From assembly GCF_016836705.1 (NCBI RefSeq), contig NZ_JAFCGY010000003.1:1-64000 (forward strand): 64,000 nt of DNA, read 5' to 3'. Origin of the DNA: Mesorhizobium caraganae. GTDB taxonomy: Bacteria > Pseudomonadota > Alphaproteobacteria > Rhizobiales > Rhizobiaceae. The notes beneath the pieces are model-generated. The model was given only the letters and a program-made list of their open reading frames with translations, was not told the DNA's origin and ran no database searches. Made by a program: the position numbers and the translations under genes. Shown here piece by piece: positions 55,591 to 64,000 of the stretch. Each line of letters begins with the position of its first letter. Position 1 is the first letter of the stretch.

Positions 55591-56877
55591 TCAACCGAGC
55601 AGTCCTGCATTCTTCACCGCCTTGAAAATCTTCTCGTGCCAGGCAATCCGGTCCGCCTCGCCATTGGCCGGCGTGGTCGAATTGGCATTGCCGACGTTGA
55701 TCGCGCGCGAGATCTTTTTGATCAGACCGGAATCGGCAAAGGCATTGCAGCCTGACTCTTTCCATTCGGCGCAAGCTGCGAGCAGCGAAATCTGCGGGTC
55801 CTCGATCAGCTCAGGATGATTGGCGAGGTCGACCTTGGCGAGCTTGCCTTTGGCTGTATACGCGTCGCGCCCCGTGGTCTGGAACGTGCCGCCGCCGCGG
55901 AAATTGAAGCCGTCCAAAGTTCCTTTCACATTGCCCATCCGCCCGCCATACGCCCAGTCGCCCAGCGCTTCCGGCTTGCGCAGCAGATTGTCCTTGATCC
56001 ACTGATCGGTCTTGCTGGCGGCTCGCGATTTCCACGCCTTCCGGATCGCAGCCACGGTCGTGTAGGTCAGGGACTCGCGAATGAGGGTGAAGCCACCGGT
56101 TTCCATCGCCGCTTGTGCGAAGAAATGCATCAGCCGATCATAGTTGTTGCACACGCCGTGATCGCCGAGTGTTTTGAGGCCTTTGTCGGAGGTAAAGGCG
56201 CCGATGTAACCGTCATAGATCGCCCGCCTGGAACCGCTTGCCGGTCTCGGCGCGAATTTCTGGAAGACGGCTGCGGGCAAGCCCTTCTTCGGATCGCCCG
56301 CAACCGCTTCGAGGACACTCTCGACGCTCTCGGTCGACAGCACCGGTTCGCCTTCGATGACGACCGAAGCTTTGGGAATTGGCTTGCCGTTGGTTTTCGG
56401 GAAACCACTGCCGGCAAAGGCTTTCAGATCGTCGATCAGGGCGATCACCCGGGTTCGGCTCTCCGTGAAGTCCATGTCGGCAAGCGGGCCGCTCACCTTC
56501 TTCGTCGGATTGATGCATCCGACGCTGGATAGGAAATTGACGCCTGGATGAATAAGGATTTCGGTGCGCTTGTTGGTCTTAAGCAGTTCGAGTCCAGGTT
56601 TGGGTGGCGTCTTGCCGCTGGTGTAGCCGATCGTCACATATTTGCCTCCGGACTGTGTCGCCAGCGGGTAGGTGCCGGGCTCGATGCGCCTGCCGTTGTC
56701 TTCTTTCGAATTGTCGCCTGGGCCGCGAGATTCACACACGAACCCCGATAAGCCCGTGACTGCCGTGCCGTTGTGAAAGACTTTATAGGTTCCAACCGTC
56801 CTGCGCCTGGTACCCCTCATATGTTCGACTTGCCGGCTAATAAGAAGTTCCCAGCCATTACCTGAAATTGTTGCCAT
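55591..56877 (-). CDS. DUF5675 - GH19 lysozyme-like fusion protein
   Basis: 428 residues from the ATG at 56877 (GGAGAGG upstream). The first 150 residues resemble DUF5675 (GRRIEPGTYPLATQ, EILIHPGVNFLSSVGCI). The C-terminal 210 residues resemble GH19 chitinase/endolysin: FFAQAAMETGGFTLIRESL with the catalytic Glu, ALGDWAYGGRMGN and FNFRGGGTFQTTGRDAY. It probably cuts peptidoglycan. No signal peptide; no phage or secretion genes adjacent. Confidence 0.75.
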   Translation of the reverse strand: MATISGNGWELLISRQVEHMRGTRRRTVGTYKVFHNGTAVTGLSGFVCESRGPGDNSKEDNGRRIEPGTYPLATQSGGKYVTIGYTSGKTPPKPGLELLKTNKRTEILIHPGVNFLSSVGCINPTKKVSGPLADMDFTESRTRVIALIDDLKAFAGSGFPKTNGKPIPKASVVIEGEPVLSTESVESVLEAVAGDPKKGLPAAVFQKFAPRPASGSRRAIYDGYIGAFTSDKGLKTLGDHGVCNNYDRLMHFFAQAAMETGGFTLIRESLTYTTVAAIRKAWKSRAASKTDQWIKDNLLRKPEALGDWAYGGRMGNVKGTLDGFNFRGGGTFQTTGRDAYTAKGKLAKVDLANHPELIEDPQISLLAACAEWKESGCNAFADSGLIKKISRAINVGNANSTTPANGEADRIAWHEKIFKAVKNAGLLG

Positions 56878-58540
<1,663 letters not shown>

Positions 58541-58633
58541 TCTGCGCGTCCTCGGTCAGGCCCTTGGGCAAGATTTGGGCGACATGCACCAGCGAGCTTG
58601 AACCGGAACGCTTTCTGCTGCGGCGGAATGCGC

Positions 58634-59230
58634 TCAAGCGTTTCCCGTGCGATGTACGCCTAGCGCCACCGAGAGATTTGCAGTGATTTTCTGCATTACA
58701 TCCGGCAAGTTTCGGTCGACACCGTAGACGAAGCCTGGGAAATCGAGCGGTTTCTGCCGAGACCAGATGGCCTCATGCTGGTCCGGAGGCAGGAGCTGAG
58801 CCGGATCGCCCACGGCAATCCAGCCGATCGGTACGACCGTGCCAGGTTCAAGGCGGGTGCGCAGGTGAACGATGCCATTGATGCGGACTTCCGATCCGCG
58901 CCCTATGTGCGCACCATGGAAAACCGCCGCACCTGTAGCGATAAAAACTTCATCGCCGACCTCTGCGCCAACAATGTGGCTGTTGGGGCCTACGAGGCAA
59001 TAATTCCCGACAGTACAAGGATGACTTGCCGTGGCCCGGATCACCGCATTTTCCAACACGATACAGTTGCGGCCAATGCGGATCGATCCGCCAGACTCCG
59101 CCACAAGGCGGGCGCCATGCATGACCCGGCTGCCGGCGCCAATGACGACATCGCCGGATATTGTGGCATCCGGAGCGGCCCAAGCATCGGGATCGATGGC
59201 AGGCGAATGCCCCGCATAGGAAATGATCAT
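58634..59230 (-). CDS. Left-handed beta-helix (gamma-carbonic-anhydrase-like) protein
   Basis: 198 residues. Hexapeptide repeats from about residue 20 to 130 (ISGDVVIGAGSRV, VGNYCLVGPNSHIVGAEVG, FIATGAAVFHGAHIG). It looks like PaaY/YrdA, but in VGPNSHIVGAEVG the positions where gamma-CAs carry two zinc His read Pro and Val, so carbonic anhydrase activity is doubtful. ATGA overlap with the MarR gene upstream, so the two are one operon. Confidence 0.82.
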   Translation of the reverse strand: MIISYAGHSPAIDPDAWAAPDATISGDVVIGAGSRVMHGARLVAESGGSIRIGRNCIVLENAVIRATASHPCTVGNYCLVGPNSHIVGAEVGDEVFIATGAAVFHGAHIGRGSEVRINGIVHLRTRLEPGTVVPIGWIAVGDPAQLLPPDQHEAIWSRQKPLDFPGFVYGVDRNLPDVMQKITANLSVALGVHRTGNA

Positions 59231-59745
59231 AGCTCGCTCTCCTTCCTCTCGATCTCAGCCGCTCGGCAGCCGATCGGGCAAATTTTGGGTCCGCAAAGAT
59301 CATGCTCGCAGAGGCGACAGGTTGTTCTCGCGAAAGGACGGGAAGTAGTCGCACCCGCAAGAATCTCGTCCAGCATGGAAACAAAGCGCCGCCGCTCATC
59401 CGGTTGCAGCACGGACAGCAATCCGTCGAGCGCGGCGAGCCGGAGAGCTTGCATTTCCCTTACCTGTGCGTGGCCAGTCTCCGTCAGCGTCAGCGGAGTG
59501 ACACGACCCTGCGGCTTGCCGCGCCCTATCAGCGCCTGCCGTTCCAGCCCGTCGATCAAACGCACGGCAGTCGGTTGACTGACGCCGACGACCTCGGCGA
59601 GCTCCGTCGTCGTCAACCCCGGTTTGAAGTGCAGCATCGACAGCACCGCCGCCGCGCTCGGTGAAAGCTCTCTCAAGGACGCTTCCGTCCTGTCGCGAAT
59701 CATGGCGCCGAGTGCGCCGAGTTTGTTGGCGTCTAACGATTGCAT
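59227..59745 (-). CDS. MarR-family regulator with C-terminal Cys cluster
   Basis: 172 residues. The winged helix is TTTELAEVVGVSQPTAVRLIDGL then GRVTPLTLTETGHAQV. The C-terminus carries five Cys in CRLCEHDLCGPKICPIGC (CxxC-x4-C-x4-C-x3-C), suited to metal or redox sensing. A palindrome overlaps its start codon, suggesting autoregulation with the downstream hexapeptide-repeat gene. Confidence 0.85.
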   Translation of the reverse strand: MQSLDANKLGALGAMIRDRTEASLRELSPSAAAVLSMLHFKPGLTTTELAEVVGVSQPTAVRLIDGLERQALIGRGKPQGRVTPLTLTETGHAQVREMQALRLAALDGLLSVLQPDERRRFVSMLDEILAGATTSRPFARTTCRLCEHDLCGPKICPIGCRAAEIERKESEL

Positions 59746-59755
59746 AGCGTATGCA
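59741..59755. promoter_or_regulatory. Candidate MarR operator
   Basis: TGCATA-GCG-TATGCA, 6-base exact arms, overlapping the ATG of the MarR gene (59743-59745). Position fits repression of its own operon. Confidence 0.5.
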
Positions 59756-59932
59756 TATATTTCTTCAGGAGAAGGTCAACTGCTTTTCGCGCATGCAAGC
59801 TGCGACCGCAAAGGAATGGAGAAGAAAAATCGACGAGGTGGACGCAACTTGCCGGGAGGGTGATTTCCCGCTCGCAAAATCCCAAGGTCCGTAACCCTCC
59901 ATTAAGCACAATCGGGCGAGATAAGGAGGTCA

Positions 59933-59981
59933 GAGCATGATCCCGAAAAGTGGGAACCGGTTTTCGGAAAAGATCATGCTC
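59933..59981 (+). repeat. Palindromic intergenic repeat, copy 4
   Basis: Nearly identical to copy 1: GAGCATGATC (59933-59942) and GATCATGCTC (59972-59981), inner CCGAAAA / TTTTCGG. It abuts ftsB, and one frame through the repeat is open and joins the ftsB frame. Confidence 0.92.
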
Positions 59982-60002
59982 CAACAAAGTTGGATTGCGA
60001 CC

Positions 60003-60326
60003 ATGTGGACACGCCAGCACAAGCAGAGAAACACCGGCCGGTTGATCATCCCGTCGCTTTGCGTGGCGTTCCTGGCGTATTTCGGCTTCCATGCCTATCA
60101 TGGCGAGTTCGGCATCTATTCCAAATACCAGCTCGAAGCGCAGACCGTCGAATTGCAGGCCAAGTACGATGCCATCAAAGCGCGCCGGATCGATCTGGAG
60201 CGGCGCGTCCAGCTGATGCATGAGGGCACGCTCGAGAAGGATATGCTCGACGAGCAGGCGCGCCGGGCGCTCAATCTGTCCCAGGCGGATGAAATTACCA
60301 TCATGCTGCCGGCTAACTCGAAATAA
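60003..60326 (+). CDS. ftsB: Septum formation initiator FtsB/DivIC-like
   Basis: 107 residues from ATG 60003 (MWTRQHKQRNTGRLII). One membrane segment (LIIPSLCVAFLAYFGFHAY) then a coiled coil rich in Glu, Leu, Arg (KYQLEAQTVELQAKYDAIKA). This is the divisome FtsB/DivIC layout. The ATG at 59937 would add 22 repeat-encoded residues and is unlikely. It lies before pdhA as in other rhizobia. Confidence 0.85.
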   Translation: MWTRQHKQRNTGRLIIPSLCVAFLAYFGFHAYHGEFGIYSKYQLEAQTVELQAKYDAIKARRIDLERRVQLMHEGTLEKDMLDEQARRALNLSQADEITIMLPANSK

Positions 60327-60384
60327 CCTGAATTCAGTTAATCACTGTTATTTCCAATGATTTTAATCGCTTAGACGCATGACA

Positions 60385-60406
60385 GCCATGCATTTTTCAG
60401 CATGGC
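60385..60406. promoter_or_regulatory. Inverted repeat upstream of pdhA
   Basis: GCCATGC and GCATGGC, 8-base spacer, in the 196-base gap before pdhA. Two further hairpins follow (about 60449-60466 and 60467-60487). A regulator site or leader structure is possible. Confidence 0.35.
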
Positions 60407-60522
60407 GAAACGCTTTCTCGCGTGTTAGCCTCTTTCAAATCGGTGGGGAGAGCTGATCTCCCTCGGAGCAGATTTTCGTGCTGCTCTCGTGTCCGCAAAG
60501 AGACGCCAACAGGGAGTGATGC

Positions 60523-61569
60523 ATGGCCACCGCCGCCAAAAAAGCGCCTGCCAAATCCGTCAAATCGACATCCGCCAAATCCACGGGGCTTTCCGCCCCC
60601 AAACCAGCCGAATTCACCAAGGACGAGGAGCTTGCCGCCTACCGGCACATGCTGCTCATCCGCCGCTTCGAGGAAAAGGCCGGCCAGCTCTACGGCATGG
60701 GCTTCATCGGCGGCTTCTGTCACCTCTACATCGGCCAGGAAGCGGTCGTCACTGGCATGAAGATGGCGCTGATCGGCGGCGACCAGATGATCACCGCCTA
60801 TCGCGACCACGGCCACATGCTGGCGATGGAGCTTTCGCCGCGCGGCGTCATGGCCGAACTGACCGGTCGCCGCGGCGGCCTGTCGAGGGGCAAGGGCGGC
60901 TCCATGCACATGTTCTCCAAGGAGAAGCATTTTTACGGCGGCCACGGCATTGTCGGCGCGCAGGTGTCGCTCGGCACGGGCCTCGCCTTCGCCAACCGCT
61001 ACCGCGACAACAACAATGTCTCGCTGACCTATTTCGGCGACGGCGCGGCCAACCAGGGCCAGGTCTATGAAAGCTTCAACATGGCCTCGCTGTGGAAGCT
61101 GCCGGTGATCTACATCATCGAGAACAACCGCTACGCCATGGGCACTTCGGTGTCGCGCTCGTCGGCCGAAACCAATTTTTCGCATCGCGGCGCCTCGTTC
61201 AAGATCCCTGGCATCCAGGTCGACGGCATGGATGTGCGTGCGGTCAAATCCGCTGGCGATCAGGCGACCGAATGGTGCCGTGCCGGCAACGGGCCGATTA
61301 TTTTGGAAATGCAGACCTATCGCTATCGCGGCCATTCGATGTCCGATCCGGCGAAATACCGCTCCAAGGAAGAAGTGCAGAAGATGCGCTCGGATCATGA
61401 TCCGATCGAGCAGGTCAAGGCGCGGCTGACGGCCAAGAAGTGGGCAAGCGAGGACGAGCTCAAGAATATCGACAAGGAGGTCCGCGACATTGTCGCCGAC
61501 GCCGCCGAATTCGCCCAGCACGACGCCGAGCCGGATCCGTCCGAGCTCTGGACCGACATCGTATTGTAA
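60523..61569 (+). CDS. pdhA: Pyruvate dehydrogenase E1 component, alpha subunit
   Basis: 348 residues. An Ala/Lys/Ser-rich N-terminus (about 30 residues) precedes the E1 alpha core: GFCHLYIGQEAVVTGM, the ThDP loop GDGAANQGQVYESFNMA and IIENNRYAMGTSVSRSSA. With E1 beta it decarboxylates pyruvate. First gene of pdhA-pdhB-pdhC. Confidence 0.97.
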   Translation: MATAAKKAPAKSVKSTSAKSTGLSAPKPAEFTKDEELAAYRHMLLIRRFEEKAGQLYGMGFIGGFCHLYIGQEAVVTGMKMALIGGDQMITAYRDHGHMLAMELSPRGVMAELTGRRGGLSRGKGGSMHMFSKEKHFYGGHGIVGAQVSLGTGLAFANRYRDNNNVSLTYFGDGAANQGQVYESFNMASLWKLPVIYIIENNRYAMGTSVSRSSAETNFSHRGASFKIPGIQVDGMDVRAVKSAGDQATEWCRAGNGPIILEMQTYRYRGHSMSDPAKYRSKEEVQKMRSDHDPIEQVKARLTAKKWASEDELKNIDKEVRDIVADAAEFAQHDAEPDPSELWTDIVL

Positions 61570-61584
61570 CGGGAGGGCAAGGAC

Positions 61585-62976
<1,392 letters not shown>

Positions 62977-62994
62977 GCCGGTCGGGAGGACATC

Positions 62995-64000
62995 ATGCCA
63001 ATCAACATCACCATGCCGGCGCTCTCACCCACGATGGAAGAGGGCAATCTTTCCAAGTGGTTGGTCAAGGAAGGCGACAAGGTTTCGCCGGGTGACGTGA
63101 TCGCCGAGATCGAGACCGACAAGGCGACGATGGAAGTCGAAGCGGTCGATGAGGGAACGGTTGCCAAGCTCGTCGTTCCCGCCGGTACCGAAGGCGTCAA
63201 GGTCAATGCGCTGATCGCCATTCTGGCTGGTGAAGGCGAGGATGCCGCGGCTGCGGCGAAGGGTGGCGGCGATGCCGCGCCCAAGGCTGAGGCTCCGAAA
63301 GCCGATGCGCCAAAGGCCGAAGTGCCGAAGCCGGCAACCGCTGCCGCGGCGCCTGCGCCGACGAAAGCAGAAGCCGCGCCAGTTGCTAACGGTCACGCCG
63401 CAGGCGAGCGTACCTTCGCCTCGCCGCTGGCTCGGCGCATCGCCAAGGATGCCGGCGTCGATGTGTCCGCCGTGACCGGCACCGGCCCGCATGGCCGCGT
63501 CGTCAAGGCCGATGTCGAGGCGGCGATTGCCGGTGGCGGCGCCAAGGCGGCACCTGCCGCGAAAGCAGCACCTGCCGGCGCTCCGGCGCCTGCCGCTCCT
63601 GGCGCCGCACCCAAGGCGATGTCGGACGAGCAGGTGCTGAAGCTGTTCGCGGAAGGCTCATACGAGCTCGTCCCGCACGACAATATGCGCAAGACCATCG
63701 CGCGCCGGCTGGTCGAGGCGAAGTCCACTATCCCGCATTTCTACCTGACGCTCGACTGCGAGCTCGATGCGCTGCTGGCGCTGCGCACGCAGTTGAATGC
63801 CGCCGCGCCGACGAAGAAGACCGACAAGGGCGAGGCGCCCGTCTACAAGCTGTCGGTCAACGACATGGTGATCAAGGCGATGGCGATGGCGCTGATGGCG
63901 GTGCCGGATGCGAACGCATCGTGGACCGATACCGCCATGGTCAAGCACAAGCATGCCGATGTCGGCGTTGCCGTGTCGATCCCCGGCGGCCTGATCACGC
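62995..64000 (+). CDS. pdhC: Dihydrolipoamide acetyltransferase E2, partial (cut by window end)
   Basis: Starts ATG 62995 (GGGAGGACATC upstream) and runs off the window after 335 residues. Lipoyl domain with Lys43, Ala/Pro/Lys linker, peripheral subunit-binding domain (FASPLARRIAKDAGVDVSAV) and the start of the catalytic domain (RKTIARRLVEAKSTIPHFYL). It transfers acetyl to CoA. Confidence 0.95.
   Translation, partial: MPINITMPALSPTMEEGNLSKWLVKEGDKVSPGDVIAEIETDKATMEVEAVDEGTVAKLVVPAGTEGVKVNALIAILAGEGEDAAAAAKGGGDAAPKAEAPKADAPKAEVPKPATAAAAPAPTKAEAAPVANGHAAGERTFASPLARRIAKDAGVDVSAVTGTGPHGRVVKADVEAAIAGGGAKAAPAAKAAPAGAPAPAAPGAAPKAMSDEQVLKLFAEGSYELVPHDNMRKTIARRLVEAKSTIPHFYLTLDCELDALLALRTQLNAAAPTKKTDKGEAPVYKLSVNDMVIKAMAMALMAVPDANASWTDTAMVKHKHADVGVAVSIPGGLIT

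Overview
This GC-rich 64 kb window looks like a core chromosomal segment of a rhizobial alphaproteobacterium (Hyphomicrobiales), most likely Mesorhizobium or a close relative. The support is: a eukaryotic-like glutamine synthetase II next to a DUF2735 gene and a sigma-54 promoter; a glnB-glnA pair beside an NAD(P)HX repair gene; an E1-beta pyruvate dehydrogenase subunit carrying its own lipoyl domain; an alpha ribosomal operon without rpsD; an ATP12-type chaperone; and five copies of a short palindromic intergenic repeat. The genus is inferred, not proven. No tRNA, rRNA, CRISPR array, insertion sequence or prophage was recognised.

Layout. 1-14.8 kb: end of tuf, then the S10, spc and alpha ribosomal clusters with secY, adk and rpoA, closed by a strong terminator after rplQ. 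15-25 kb: a Deg-type periplasmic protease, rarA, an AspH-like membrane protein, a fluoride-exporter cassette (two crcB genes plus DUF190), an RluC-type pseudouridine synthase, an EamA exporter, an ATP12-type chaperone and an MHS-type transporter with a large insertion. 25-30.5 kb: nitrogen assimilation (DUF2735 / glnII divergent, glnA-glnB on the minus strand, two sigma-54-like promoters) and the NnrE/NnrD fusion. 30.5-45 kb: accessory genes mixed with broken ones: a Cys-rich exported protein with a CxxCH motif, a propionyl-CoA carboxylase beta chain, a toxin-antitoxin pair whose toxin is frameshifted, a DEAD-box helicase behind a structured leader, a cysteine/sulfur operon (cysK-alaX-sseA-GNAT), an OmpA-like gene with an in-frame amber codon, a beta-barrel remnant and a possible small RNA locus. 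45-54.5 kb: alanine dehydrogenase with a divergent Lrp/AsnC regulator, fau with a probable 6S RNA, a type II NADH dehydrogenase, a Tat-exported cyclic phosphodiesterase, cfa, a VOC protein and kdsA. 54.5-64 kb: dodecin, PRC-barrel protein, a tiny lipoprotein, a DUF5675-GH19 fusion, eno, a Cys-rich MarR regulator with a hexapeptide-repeat protein, ftsB and pdhA-pdhB-pdhC (cut by the window end).

How it fits together. Much of the window is housekeeping: translation, secretion, lower glycolysis and entry to the TCA cycle (eno, pdhABC), LPS Kdo synthesis and division. Nitrogen status probably controls glnII and glnBA through sigma-54/NtrC. Alanine probably controls ald through the neighbouring Lrp protein. 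I did not find an unmistakable new multi-gene system. The most promising unexplained items are the palindromic repeat family (one copy inside the spc operon with a compensatory change), the small-RNA-like locus with a perfect CRP-type site, the structured helicase leader, the Cys-cluster MarR/hexapeptide pair, the DUF5675-GH19 fusion and the 666-residue CxxCH protein.
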